Shown here one piece after another: positions 46,045 through 57,737 of a stretch of 64,000 bases of DNA. Below the pieces are notes generated by a model that made no database searches, was not told where the DNA came from, and saw only the letters and a list, made by a program, of their open reading frames with translations. A program made the translations under genes and the position numbers. This DNA comes from Capra hircus (taxonomy: Eukaryota; Chordata; Mammalia; Artiodactyla; Bovidae). The stretch is from assembly GCF_001704415.2 (NCBI RefSeq), contig NC_030817.1, positions 32,871,550-32,935,549 on the forward strand. The letters run 5' to 3'. The first letter of the stretch is position 1, and every line of letters begins with the position of its first letter.

Positions 46045-46156
46045 CGTCCAGCTTCACTAAGCCTTAATGTTCTCATCTGTAGAATGGGGATGCTAGTAGT
46101 AAGGGACGTTACCTTACGGAGTCATTGTAAATATTAAAATAGATGGTGCATGTAGA
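46045..46156 (+). repeat. MIR SINE right-hand fragment
   Basis: 'aatgttctcatctgtagaatggggatg' and 'gtcattgtaaatattaaa', the right half of MIR. It may be the other half of the copy at 45555, separated by about 360 bp. Confidence 0.6.
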
Positions 46157-46980
46157 GCTCGTGCTACACAAGTTCATGTGCCCAATGCACATGAAGCCAA
46201 ATGATACTGAAATGTCAGAGTTTGGAGCAGAGAACAATTTATTGCAGGGCCGTGCTAGGAGAACAAGCGGCTCATGCTTCGTCAAACCCCAAAACCTTCG
46301 AAGGTTTTAAAGGCCAGGTGACGGAGGAAGGTTGCAGGGTATGTGATCAACATGTGCACAATTCTTTTTTAAAAAATTTATTTTTAATAGAAGGATAATT
46401 GCTTTACAATATTGTGTGGGGTTCTGCCATACATCAACATGAATCAGCCATAGGTATGCATACATCCCCTCCCTTTTAAACTTCCCTCCCCTTGTGCACA
46501 GTTCTTGTTTGCTTGATGTTGAGATAATAGGGCGTTAACATCGTCAATCCTTAGGCCCCAGAAGGTCCAGGGGGCTATGTGCTCTTGATCAGCAAGTAGT
46601 CAATTTCTTCCATTTGGCAGCAGCTTTTAGCATCTGGAAAACTCAGGAAATATGCACCAGATACTTTTATCTAGGTATTGACACTTCAGAGAGGAGTTAC
46701 AGTAGAGGATATGGGGGTGGGGTCTGTCCCGGGAAGGTCCCATAGCGTCCTGCTCGGTTACACACACAGCACAGTGTCTGACCCACAGCACATGCTCTGT
46801 TTTTGTTACTTGTTATTATTACATTAAAGGGAACCACTTGGGCTGCAGGAAGGGACACTGTTTTGGGGGACTGATTCCGGGAAACTTCACCCTCTAGGTC
46901 AAGAAGGCGTCTGGTTGCAAAATAAACTAGGTAGGCTTCCTTGAGGGGCACAGAAAGCCGCTTAGTCACTGCTGGTGAGT
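46157..46980 (-). mobile_element. LTR-like fragment (antisense), interrupted by an L1 end
   Basis: It contains a reversed AATAAATTG signal near 46236 and ends with a 'gggtggggtctgtcccggg...cctgctcggttaca' segment. That segment is mirrored at 57085-57145 ('gtgggatctattctggg...tctgttcagttaca'). The shared layout suggests related LTRs. Confidence 0.5.
46367..46492 (-). mobile_element. L1 3' terminal fragment with target-site duplication
   Basis: The reversed L1 end ('aaggataattgctttacaatattg', 'ccatacatcaacatgaatcagcc') is flanked by TGTGCACAATTCTT (46353-46366) and TGTGCACAGTTCTT (46493-46506), 13 of 14 bases equal. Confidence 0.88.
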
Positions 46981-47514
46981 AATGCGCTGAGTCAGAAGAG
47001 TGGCAGCAGCGCTCTCTTCTTCCTCACTCTTCTTTCAGCCTTGCTGACATTTGGTATATCCAGCTAGTTGAAGGCTTAGCCTGTCTGGTGGAGGTGACCA
47101 GCTTTATTTATAGACTCCAGCTCTCGGGGGTGAATCATCTCAGGGGAGGGGATAGATAATCACTTTCCTTCCCCAAGGAAGGACGAATTGGAGTGTTCAC
47201 GGAGAATCTGGAACCGACCAAAACCGCAGATTCAGGCAGCTATGATTTGGGGCTGGAGGCACGTTTTTCCATAAGGGAATCTCCCTCTACCCCCACCACT
47301 CCAACACCCAGAACCTGGCCCAGCCAATCATAATAGCTTGTTCTTTAGATCCTGAACTGACCAGGGACCGAGATGACTCTCTCCACTATAAAGAAAGGAG
47401 ATGTACAACAGTCATCTCTTGGTTCCTTTCAGATCTGAAATAAACAGCTAAAAAAGAAAACTTCAAACAGGCTGGTGATTGACAGAAGATCATTTATGTC
47501 CCTCAATATATATC
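46981..47514. other. Unassigned intergenic sequence
   Basis: No gene was recognised. Confidence 0.35.
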
Positions 47515-47785
47515 AATATGTTGGTTAGGCGTGCAGGTTTTGGAGCCTGGTTTTCAGTCCTAAGTGGGACCCTGGGTAAATTTCTTAACGTAAGCTTCTC
47601 TTTCCTCATATGCAGAGTGGGGATGATCATTGTACCTTCTCCCCAGAGCTCATACTTGGTAGTTGTGCAGGAGTTGGAGAGGGTGGAGTGGGGAGGGCAT
47701 AACATCCTAGGGAGAGAGGAAACAAGATCATGTGAGGGATCGCTTAGCATGGTCCCTGGTATATGATAAACACTTAAAATTTTAG
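47515..47785 (+). repeat. MIR SINE, nearly full length
   Basis: 'gtgcaggttttggagcctgg', 'gggaccctgggtaaatttcttaacg', 'ctcatatgcagagtggggatgatcattgtacc' and 'gatcgcttagcatggtccctgg' follow MIR order. Confidence 0.75.
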
Positions 47786-48899
47786 CTATTACTTAGTATC
47801 TTTACTTTTGAAGAACCTGAAGTACATAGACGTCTATAAAATGCACGAAGCCTTTCCCAACCCACAAATTCTACTTGGGCTTACATGGAAAAGGTCACCA
47901 AAATTTCAGCTACTATCTTCACCCCCCAAATAAAATCAAGGCCAGCGTTTGAATGGTGAGTAGAGTTTGACTCAAGTTGTAGCGTAAATCAAGAAATAGA
48001 TTCATCTAGGTCAGTACGATTCAGCCAGAGAAGGCTCTGACTGATCAGTCGTGTCTTCTAATATAAGATGAAGTCACTCTGGCTTTGCCTGGGTCTTAGA
48101 AGGAAATAGGTCACTGAGAGCTCAGTCCTTCCTGGTGGCTGATGGCTTGAGAAAGACAGTAAACTGGTTTGACTCTGGTGGGCAGGACTGGGTGGGTGTG
48201 CATCTGGTCACGTGCTAGGGATGCTCTGGCTGTGTTCCTATCACATTGCCAGGATGCCTCCCCAAGACCCGACCCTACCCCCTGGCTCTTGCTTGGATGA
48301 GAAAGATGCTCCCACAGCTGAGCTGCAACCCAAGAGGAGCCACAAGCATCTGCTGTAAGCCTTGTAACTGTGGCATGAATGGGATTCCTTTCTTTTAGGA
48401 GTGCCTAGTGTTAAAGACTGCTTCGTTCAGTTGAATTATTCTTAATGTTATAGCTGCTATAATAGGAAGAAAGGAAATAGAGAAAGCTATCTTCACCATC
48501 CTCACACTCCTATAATCTGAATATTTTATTTTTTCTTGTTCCCTTCTGGTTCGTGCTCATAAGACTAGATGGTTTTTATATAGCTGAAACCGTGACAGAA
48601 ATTCCATTTTGGATTTTTGCTTCGTTAAGTTTTAGAAATAGCACTTGTAGACTTTTAATTCTCCATGTCAAGAAAAATGTATAAATCCTGCTAGACCCCA
48701 CCCCCTCTTCACCACCGTACTCGTTTACCTCCATTATGAGAAAAATTGAAAAGAAACCTGTGTATTTTTAGGGGCAGGTACTTCACTTATAGGCACTTCT
48801 ATAATTTTAGAAATTACTATAGTATTTTGCTTCACATAAAAATTTAATTTTACTCTCTTCTCCTCAGTCTTCTTGCTCTTTGCCTTTCCCACAAATAGG
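47786..48899. other. Unassigned intergenic sequence
   Basis: No gene or clear repeat was recognised. Confidence 0.35.
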
Positions 48900-49393
48900 G
48901 CCCAGAAGCTTCTGATCTAAATATCAGATCCTTGTATAAGCAACATAGGCCTACTGTATAACTGCTGCTGCTGCTAAGTCATTTCAGTCATGTCCGACTC
49001 TGTGTGACCCCAGAGACGGCAGCCCACCAGGCTCCCCCGTCCCTGGGATTCTCCAGGCAAGAACACTGGTTGCCATTTACTTCTCCAATGCATGAAAGTG
49101 AAACGTGAAAGTGAAGTTGCTCAGTCGTGTCCGACTCTAAGCGACCCCATGGACTGCAGCCTCCCAGGCTCCTCCCTCCATGGGATTTTCCAGGCAGGAG
49201 TACTGGAGTGGGGTGCCATTGCCTTCTCCGTACTGTATAACGCAGGGTGCTATATTCAATATCCTGTAATAAACCATAGTGGAAAAGAATATGAAAACAC
49301 AGTATATATGTATTAATATAACTGAATCACTTTGCTATGGAGCAGAAATGAATACATTGCAAATCAACTATACTTTAGTGGAATAAATGGAAA
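48900..49393 (+). mobile_element. L1 LINE 3' end (sense), split by a Bov-A2 SINE
   Basis: The right piece from 49231 follows the L1 3' end: 'caatatcctgtaataaaccatag', 'taactgaatcactttgctatgg', 'aaatcaactatactttagtgg'. The left piece up to 48962 is less certain. Confidence 0.75.
48963..49230 (-). mobile_element. Bov-A2 SINE (reverse), complete, with perfect target-site duplication
   Basis: It starts (CTG)n-CTAAGTC, has two monomers joined by 'gaaagtgaaacgtgaaagtgaag', and ends GCCTTCTCCG. TACTGTATAAC at 48952-48962 and 49231-49241 is an 11-bp perfect repeat. Confidence 0.95.
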
Positions 49394-50095
49394 ATAATCA
49401 GATCCTGTCAGCTCTGTAAAATGATGTACTGCTGGAAATGCATTCGCTGTGTCTCCCAGCCTGCCTCGCCCACTAGGAGTGACAAATTCTGTGGACACCT
49501 TCTGGATTTGGGAATCAGGGCCACCCTGCAGCTGGGGCAGTGGTTCTAGCAGTAGAAATAGTGCCCACCGGAGAGCTACCTGCCTGGGGGATGCTGGGCC
49601 TCCTGAGAGAGGAGAGGGGGCCCTGGCGTGACAGGCCCCCAGGCAGAGATAGATTCTTGGACAAAGGCAGGAAGATGAAGGCCCTCCTGTGCCCTGGGAG
49701 AGAGGGCAACAGTTCAGGAAGGTAGGGAATCATCCTGTCACCTGGCTGAACCTCGCTAAGCTTCTGGGCTCAGAATGAAACTCTCGAAAGTGGTCCAAGC
49801 GTGCACAAGGTCATCCCGTAAGTTGTTCCTACAAGCTCGCGACAAGCTTGCTTTCCCACAGAGATGGTTATAAACCTCACATTTCAAAGTGGCTTTTTTG
49901 GGGAAATGATGAATGTATGTTGGTTTGTCTAAGACAGTCCCAGTTTTTGCCTGTTGCTCTGGCATACTAATTATGTCCCCTCACTCTCAAAAGCATAAAT
50001 AATTTGGTATAATTAATTTTTGATATATATAAATATGACAATATTTATTATATATAATTACATAATTTACATATAATTATATATATATAAATACT
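49394..50095. other. Unassigned intergenic sequence, A/T-rich at the right
   Basis: TA-rich low-complexity sequence lies at 50010-50095. No gene is seen. Confidence 0.4.
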
Positions 50096-50404
50096 TGGGC
50101 TTCCCTGGTGGCTCAGCTGGTAAGGAATCTGCCTGCAATGTAGGGGACCCCGGTTCAATTCCTAGGTTGGGAAGATCCCCTGGAGAAAGGATAGGCTACT
50201 CACTCCAATATTCTTGGGCTTCCCTGGTGGCTCAGACAGTAAAGAATCCTCCTGCAATGTGGGAGACCTGGGTTCGAACCCTGGGTTGGGAAGATCCCCT
50301 GGAGAAGAGAACAGCTACCCCCTCTAGTATTCTGGCCTGGAGAATTCCATGGACTGTATAGTCCATGGGGTCACAAAGAATTGGACACAACTGAGCTACT
50401 TTCA
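50096..50404 (+). mobile_element. Dimeric Bov-tA SINE
   Basis: A head unit (50096-50216) is joined at 'caatattcttgggcttccc' to a full Bov-tA. This is the same junction as in the copy at 35895. No clear target-site duplication was found. Confidence 0.9.
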
Positions 50405-52064
50405 CAACTAGTTTTTGAGAACTCCAGTAAGATCTTAGGACATATGAAATTGACTGAGAGAATTGTCACATTTCATGGGAGAAGTCTGTTTGGGGGAGAA
50501 GCATTTCTGACTCTGAAGATCAGAGGTGATGGCAAAGAGGTGGTAGCCACAGTAATGTCCGGACAGGAGGACTTCTATGCCTCCCCTCCCACTCTTGCAG
50601 GCAGGACTTGAGCAGCTGGGCCACAGCAATGCAGGAAATAGTTTTGCTGAATAGAGCTGGGATGAATGTTGGCACCCATCTATATTTCGAAATGGAGAGA
50701 GAGGAGAAGGGGCTGGTTGGGTTAGGATCTGAAAAAGACTTGAAGGGGCGAGGACCACACAGGAGTGGTAACTACCCACTGCTTTGACTTTTCCAGTAAC
50801 CACCATGTCCTCCAGAAACAAAGGAATTATTCAAAAAAGAAAGGAGACTGCATCTTCTGAGTCCTAGCACCATGTCCTTCCCGCTACAAATAGCTCTCAT
50901 GGTTTGGCTAGCCCCACCTGCCCTCTGCTTCTGTTCACACTGCTCCTCTCGGATCTCATTGGCTTTTCTGCATCAGAGGCAACGCGAAACAGTCTTTGGC
51001 CAAAACAAAAATGCTGGTTCATCAGGGAAGCTGGGAGGCTGAGCAGCTGTGGACACAGCTGGTGCCTGGAAGCCCTTTCAGCAGTGTCCAGCTCTGTTTT
51101 TGCTGATTATCGACTTTCCAGGAGGCAGCACCTATAATTTTTTTACCCCCACAAAATCATCAGAACAACGTTTAGTGGCTGCTGCCTGGAGTAGGGCTTT
51201 GGAAGCCATTTTCTCAGGCACAGCAAGTTTCCACTGCCCTGCTTCTGATGACTCAGCATTCCCAAAGCACCTTCCACATCCCCCCACCCCCACCAAACCC
51301 ACACTGTAAAAATCTGCCCTTTAAAGTATTTCCCAACAAGCAGCAAGCTTCTCTTTTGACCATGTCTGCTGACATGGTTTTTGATTTGGGAAAGAGGGCG
51401 AGGAGCGTGTAGAAGCATCACTCTCTGGGATGTCAGAGTCTCCTTGGAAGAGCCCTAATTAAAGACTTAGAATGATTGACAGGTGGGGGAAGCTCACAAA
51501 AAGAGCGCTTGACATGCAACAGAAGTCAATGTCTGAGTTGCAAAAAAAAAATTGGCAATTGGAGACCTTGAAAAACCCGTGCAGGTAATAATATAATTTT
51601 GTTTCTTAGTTATACATTTATAAAAAGGCTCTGAATAGCTGCCAAATGAACCTATGACATGCCTGGACTCTTGTAAATAGGGGATAAGGTAACTTGGTAG
51701 CAAATTTATGATTTCAAATTTAATGGAATTTTCTATACTGTACAGTCTTGCCGAAGTATAGTCTTTGTATGTATCCATTTAGGGATAGGAATCTGTGAAT
51801 AGGGGAGACTGATTTACTGTTGAGGATAATACAAGTTTAATGAGAAACACCAGCAAACAACAAAGGGATGGAGAAAGAAAATTTACACATGTGGCACCTC
51901 CTGTGTTCTGTTTGTACATCTATATCCAACTGTACCATTTTGGGATAAAAATGATGTCACATTCCTTTTAATATTCAAATTACACGACTAGGAAACGCAA
52001 TCTATTAGCACAAAGCAGCCTTTTTCCCTGTCCCATCGCTAATGACCTCAGATTAAACAGTCTC
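50405..52064. other. Unassigned intergenic sequence
   Basis: The ORFs here (for example 50435-50821 on the minus strand) have no recognised domain. Confidence 0.35.
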
Positions 52065-52150
52065 CCTGAGTATCAGCTACCTTATCTTTAAAATGGGGAT
52101 CATGCTGATAGCGTTCATCTAGAAAGGTTCTTGGTCTGATTAGATGAGAA
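52065..52150 (+). repeat. MIR SINE core fragment
   Basis: 'accttatctttaaaatggggatcatgctgatag' is the MIR core followed by its right part. Confidence 0.6.
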
Positions 52151-52378
52151 GATACTTGGCATGCTCACCACTCATGGGAAGTAATAATGCATTTTATAAT
52201 CTCTCTCAGGCACAGTGGGTTGGCTCTGGTTCCATGTGTTCGGAGGACAGGAAACCAGAAACTCAATTCAGGTCTCTTTAAGGAGAGGGGATCTTTTAAC
52301 GGTTGTTGCTTTTGTTGCCACGAGGTGTCGCTGATGGTCCCGGGGGCCAGTATGGCTCTCCTTGACTGGTGCGAGGAG

Positions 52379-52585
52379 TGAAAGTGAAAGTCGCTCAGTA
52401 GTGTCCAACTCTTTGCGAGTCCATGGACTATGTCCCTGGAATTCTCCAGGCCAGAATACTGGAGTGAGTAGCCTTTCCCTTCTCCAGAGGATCTTCCCAA
52501 CCCAGGATCGAATCCAGGTCTCCAGCATTGCGGGTGGATTTTTTACCAGCTGAGTCACAAGGGAAGCCCAAGAATATTGGAGTGG
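52379..52585 (-). mobile_element. Bov-tA SINE (reverse), left part of a dimer broken by BovB
   Basis: A full reversed unit followed by 'caagaatattggagtggg', the start of a second unit. The second unit resumes at 53589. Confidence 0.9.
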
Positions 52586-53588
52586 GTTCAGTTCAGTTCA
52601 GGGCAGTCGCTCAGTCGTGTCCGACTCTTTGCGACCCCATGAACCGCAGCAAGCCAGGCCTCCCTGTCCATCACTAACTCCCAGAGTCCACCAAACCCAT
52701 GTGCATTGAGTCAGTGATGCTATCCAACCATCTCATCTTCTGTAGTCTCCTTCTCCTCCTGCCCTCAATCCCTCCCAGCATCAGGGTCTTTTCCAATGAG
52801 TCAGCTCTTCACATCAGGTGGCCAAAGTATTGGAGTTTCCGCTTCAGCATCAGTCCTTCCAATGAACACTCAGGACTGATCTCCTTTAGGATGGACTGGT
52901 TAGATCTCCTTGCAGTCCAAGGGACTCTCAAGAGTCTTCTCCAACACCACAGTTCAAAAGCATCAATTCTTCGGCACTCAGCTTTCTTTATAGTCCAACT
53001 CTCACATCCATACATGACTACTGGATAAACCATAGCCTTGACTAGACAGACCTTTGTTGACAAAGTAATGTCTCTGCTTTTTAATATGCTGTCCAGGTTG
53101 ATCGTAACTTTTCTTCTAAGGAGGAAGTGTCTTTTAATTTCATGGCTGCAGTCACCATCTGCAGTGATTTTGGAGCCCCTCAAAAATAAAATCTTATACT
53201 GTTTCCCCATTTATTTGCCATGAAGTGATGGGACCAGATGCCATGATCTTAGTTTTCTGAATGTTGATCTTTAAGCCAACTTTTTCACTCTCCTCTTTCA
53301 CTTTCATCAAGAGGCTCTTTAGTTCTTCTTCACTTTCTGCCATAAGGATGGTGTCATCTACATATGTGAGGTTGTTGATATTTCTCCTGGCAATCTTGAT
53401 TCCAGCCAGTGTTTCCTCCAGCCCAGCGTTTCTCATGATGTACTCTGCATATAAGTTAAAGAAGCAGGGTGACAGCATACAGCCTTGCCGTACTCCTTTT
53501 CCTGTTTGGAACCAGTCTGTTGTTCCATGTCCAGTTCTAACTGTTGCTTCCTGACCTGCATACAGGTTTCTCAAGAAGCAGGTCAGGG
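52586..53588 (-). mobile_element. BovB LINE 3' kilobase (antisense), inserted inside a Bov-tA dimer
   Basis: It has a (GTTCA)n tail at the left, a C-terminal ORF (complement of 52809-53210) and part of the RT domain (complement of 53194-53724, which runs on into the SINE). The catalytic motif reads YVDD at 53353-53364. It is close to the other young copies but missing the N-terminal half of RT and the whole endonuclease. Confidence 0.92.
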
Positions 53589-53693
53589 GGTCTAGCCTAT
53601 CCCTTCTCGAGAGGATCTTTCCAAGCCAGGAATCGAACCACAGTCTCTCCTGCACTGCAGGATTCTTTACCAGCTGAGCTACCAGGGAAGCTC
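53589..53693 (-). mobile_element. Bov-tA SINE (reverse), right part of the broken dimer
   Basis: 'agcctatcccttctcgagagg' to 'cagctgagctaccagggaag' continues the unit that stopped at 52585. Confidence 0.88.
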
Positions 53694-53935
53694 TGGTGGG
53701 AAGAGGGAGGTTCATTGACTGCATTCTAGATGCAAATTAGGGAGGAGAGCTCTCTTTCCCATTGATGCATTCAGCTATGTTTGTTCCCCAACAACCTAGA
53801 CCTGGGTTCCAAGTGCTGCAGCTCTTTTATAGCACTGTATAAAAGAACATTCTGTGATGATGGAAGCATTCTGTATCTGTGTGGTTCATGATGGTAGACA
53901 TTAGCCATATGTGGTTGTTGAGCACTTGATTACTT

Positions 53936-54258
53936 CTTTTTTTTTCTCTCCAGCTTTGAGAGAGAATTGGTATACAACATTGTGTGAATTTAAGGTGTAC
54001 AATGTTAAGATTTGATACACATAGCTATTTCAAAATGATGGCTACTAGGTAAATGGCAACCCACTCCAGTATTCTTGCCTGGAGAATCCCATGGACAGAG
54101 GAGCCTGGTGGACTGTAGCCATCAGATTGCAAAGAGTCGGACACGACTGAGCAACTTCACTTCACTTTTAGGTATAATAAAGTTTGTTAACATATCCATC
54201 AACTCACATCATCCTATTTCACTATTTTGATTTTTTGATGTCTGTAATTAATTCTGTA
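53936..54258 (-). mobile_element. Old L1 3' end (antisense) inside the MITE
   Basis: The T-run and 'ggtatacaacattgtgtgaatttaaggtgtacaatg' are an L1M-type end. ATTACTT at 53929-53935 and 54259-54265 may be its short target-site duplication. Confidence 0.65.
54053..54168 (+). mobile_element. BovA-type SINE fragment inside L1
   Basis: 'aaatggcaacccactccag' to 'gagcaacttcacttcac'. The L1 text resumes on both sides. Confidence 0.85.
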
Positions 54259-54385
54259 ATTACTTGCTATTGAGCTATTAAAATGTGGCTAGTTGACTAT
54301 GGTACTGAATTTAACATTTTATTTCATTTTAATTAAATTTAAATTGTCAATGTGACTGGTTACCATTTTGGACAATACAACTTTA

Positions 54386-55150
54386 GGGATACAGCTTACT
54401 CAGCCTAAAAACACAGACATGTACATGTACGTATCTAGCCGTTTTCCTGACTCATATGCCTACAAAACTGGAGCAAAAATCAGAAGGGGTTTCAGTCAGT
54501 ACATGGTATACTTGAAAATTAGCTTTCTATCAGGACCAAAGAATCAGTGCAGGTTCTTTGTGCCATTCCTTGGTGGGGCTGGAGTTCAGACTTCATAGGA
54601 CTTAACAGAGGAACCAGAAGGATACAACAGTCTAAGAGCCCAGAGATGCTGCAAACCCAACCTTCCTCAGTAGGACACCCCCAGAACATTTGTCTTTCAA
54701 CCTCTCCAAGTCACCCTGTCCAGGCACCAGACTGGAAGAAACCCTTCTTGATTCCATCCTAACATCTATTTGTTTCCTGCCTCAGTCTGCCCAGCAGTTG
54801 AATTTCCAAGTATTTTTGTCTCATTGTCCTTAAGAGACAATAAGTAAAACCATCTAAGGTGGGCACATTTTTCTAGGATTAGGCTGTTCATTCTTGGCCA
54901 TCATCACATTATTGCAGTACAATTCCATTTAAACCTAACAACACTATGAGGTAGATATTTGTCTTAGCCAAGACTTGTTAAAGCAGAGCCTTATACAAAG
55001 GCTCACGAGCAAGTAATGGAGTCTTTGGTGATGGAATTGGAGGAAGCAGATGGAGAGGGAGTGAAGAAGGACAGAAAGAAAGTATTTGTGTATTGATAAA
55101 CATTTATCAGGCGACTCTCTAGAAAAACAGCTACAACTCTGCTTGTGACA
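54386..55150. other. Unassigned sequence with a short MIR core
   Basis: 'aacaacactatgaggtagatatttg' at 54938-54962 is a reversed MIR core. The rest is unassigned. Confidence 0.4.
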
Positions 55151-55960
55151 CTATTTTCTTTTTTTTTTCTGTTTTTTAAAAAAATTATTTATTCTAAATT
55201 GAAAGATAATTTTTCAACTTTATTATTCTTAATTTAAGGATAATTGCTTTACAATATTGTTTCGGTTTCTGCCATACATCAACAAGCATCAGCCATAAGT
55301 ATACGTATGTCCCCTCCCTCTTGAAACTTCCTCCCACCCCATCCCACTCCTCTAGGTTGTTTTTAAATTGAAGTGTAGTTGATTTACAAGGTTCTGCTAG
55401 ATTCAGGTGAACAGCAAAGTGGTTCTCTTATACAGATATATATCTATTTTTTCCGATTCTTTTATAGATTATTATAAAATGCTGAGTATGGTTCCCTGGG
55501 CTATATAGTAGGTCCTTGTTGATTGTCTATTTTATATATTCTAGTGTATATCAGAGAAGGCAATGGCACCCCACTTCAGTACTCTTGCCTGGAAAATCCC
55601 ATGGACGGAGGAGCCTTGTAGGCTGCAGTCCACAGGGTCACGAAGAGTCGGACACGACTGAGTGACTTCACTTTCACTTTTCACTTTCCTGCATCGGAGC
55701 AGGAAATGGCAACCCACTCCAGTGTTCTTGCCTGGAGAATCCCAGGGATGGGGGAGCCTGGTGGGCTGCCATCTATGGGGTCGCACAGAGTCAGACACGA
55801 CTGAAGCGACTTAGCAATAGCAGCAGTGTTTATATGTTAATCCCAGACTCCTAATTTATCCTTCCTGTCCTTATCTCTTTGGTAAACATAAGTCTGTTTT
55901 CTATGTCTGTCTGTATTTTTTTTGTTTTTTTTGGTATAAGTTACCTACCTAGTAGGATAA
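55151..55960 (-). mobile_element. L1 LINE 3' end(s) (antisense), split by a Bov-A2 SINE
   Basis: Two L1 ends in a row: 'aaggataattgctttacaatattg...ccatacatcaac' (55225-55350), then 'attgaagtgtagttgatttacaag...gtaggtccttgttgattg' (55360-55551). The second continues after the SINE with 'atatgttaatcccagactcc'. It resembles the double 3' end at 16495-17160. Confidence 0.82.
55552..55824 (+). mobile_element. Bov-A2 SINE, complete, inside L1
   Basis: Two BovA monomers with a (GCA)n-like tail. AGTGTATAT (55543-55551) and AGTGTTTAT (55825-55833) match 8 of 9 bases. Confidence 0.92.
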
Positions 55961-56369
55961 CCTAGACATTCATTCCTGAGGAATTGAGGTCTCATCTGAC
56001 TTACCCTTGTCCAGACAAAGTTTTTGCAATTGTCCAGTCACAATAGCATAGTTAATAAAAACTACAGGAGATTCCCCAGTGAATCCTCTAGATTCCAGAC
56101 CTACTCCTACATGCTCCCCTCAGATGGTAGAAACACTTGCTCTTTGTGGTAGTCGGGATTAATTATCTCCATCAGTACAGTATTCCTTTCTTTGCCTATT
56201 AATCTACAGGCAGGAGGAGCCTACAATGATCAAGAGTTAGCCTCAGGTTCAGAGTCAGTGGAATTTCTGTCTTCAAAGTTCTAACATAGGCGATCAGGAT
56301 GTACATTTTAGAAGTGCCCAGGTTTACAGGGTGAGGAAATGCAATTTATAAAAGACAATTTTTATAAAT

Positions 56370-57160
56370 GGGTCACTGTGAATATATTGCTAAAGCTTGG
56401 CCTCTGTTCACCAGTGCAGAATAGAAACACAGAGACAGAGTTTTGGGTGAAGTAGAAAAGGATAGCTTTATTGCTTTGCTAGATGAAGAGGGATAAAGTG
56501 GGCTAATGCCTCAAAACTGTGGGTCACATTCTGGAGCAGGTAGTGAGGATCTTAGAGTGTTTGAGGAGCAGGGTGTGATCTGCTCATGGACATTTTTTCT
56601 GATTGGTTGGAGGGAGGCAAGTAGGAGTCAGTATTATCAACCTTCTGGTTGCAACCGGTTGGGGTGCTTGTGGGCAGCATATAGCTAACATTTTCCACTT
56701 GGTGGGGATTTCATTATCTGCAAAACAGCTCAGAGGACATGGCCCAGAATAGTATCTATAGTCTTTGAGGAAGAACTAAATGTCCTTGACTTTGTTTAAT
56801 GGCTGGTGGTTTAGACGCTAAGTCGTGTCTGACTCTTGTGACCCCATGGACAGTAGCCTGCCAGGCTCCTCTGTCCATGGGATTCTCCAGGCAAGAATAC
56901 TGGAGTGGGTTGCCATTTCCTTCTCCAAGGATCTTCCCAAGTGAGGGATCGAACCCACATCTCCTGAATTCGCAGGTGGATTCTTTATCTTGCTTGACTG
57001 TTTCCCTTTCTTCATTTTTTTTTTACTTCTCTGATTAAATTTTTCTTTTTTTTGACTAAAGTTTTTCTATGGATAAAAGGCAGGTGGAGGACATGGGTGG
57101 GATCTATTCTGGGAAGTCCTTGTAGGATTCTGTTCAGTTACAAATATGGTAAAAGAGGCC
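56370..57160 (-). mobile_element. LTR of an antisense endogenous retrovirus, interrupted by a Bov-tA SINE
   Basis: It shares 'gttttgggtga...agctttattg' with 44365-44460 and its right end with 46715-46765. A reversed AATAAAGCT lies at about 56462-56470. It stands at the 3' side (reading in reverse) of pol-like sequence, the position expected of the 3' LTR. Confidence 0.55.
56806..56988 (-). mobile_element. Bov-tA SINE (reverse) inside the LTR
   Basis: 'ggtggtttagacgctaagtcg' to 'cgcaggtggattcttta'. The GGTGGTTTAG(A/T)CGCTAAGTC start is shared with 59237-59416, which marks a subfamily. Confidence 0.88.
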
Positions 57161-57389
57161 AAAGCGATTTCTGTTTCTTAATTCCTCTACCTGTGTATTC
57201 TAGCTGTTATTGTCAACCATTGGCTTGGCACATAAGCAGCATTTTGGACAGCCTTGCTCCAACCTCACAGGAGAGTGTCCCTGAGCTGGGGCCTTAGCTC
57301 GACTCAAACAACCATTATAGCATTCTAATAGATGGTGGTGAGACCAGAAGATCCCATGGCCATGTACACATTAGTCTGACTTCTTTTTT

Positions 57390-57737
57390 AAAAAATAATT
57401 TTATTTATTTATTTAGGCTGTGCTGGGTCTTCACTGCAGCGTGGTATTTTCTCTGGTTGCAGAGAGCAGGGGCTCCTCTCTAGTTGCGGTGCGTGAGCTT
57501 CTCATTGAGGTGGCTTCTCTTGTTGTAGAACATGGGCTCTAGGGTGTGGGCTTCAGTAGTTGTGGGACGTGGGCTCAGTAGTTGCAGCTCTTGCACTCTC
57601 GCGGACAGGCTCAATAGTTTTGTCACACAGGCTTAAGTTGCCAGCTGCATGAGAGATCTTCCTGGATTAGGGGTCAAACCCATGTCTCCTGCATTGGCAG
57701 GTAGATTCTTTACCGCTGAGCCACCGAGGCAGCTCCT
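57390..57737 (-). mobile_element. CHR-type SINE (reverse), long form
   Basis: (TTTA)n at the left, then 'ggctgtgctgggtcttcactg', 'cttgttgtagaacatgggct', 'gggcttcagtagttgtggg', ending 'ggtagattctttaccgctgag'. Confidence 0.85.

Larger units (their letters stand above)
53815..54385. mobile_element. Old palindromic MITE split by L1 and SINE insertions
   Basis: The left part 53815-53932 ('aacattctgtgatgatgga', 'gccatatgtggttgttgagcac') and the right part 54265-54385 ('aaaatgtggctagttgactatgg', 'ttttggacaatacaac') are two halves of the family also seen at 38095. Confidence 0.7.
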
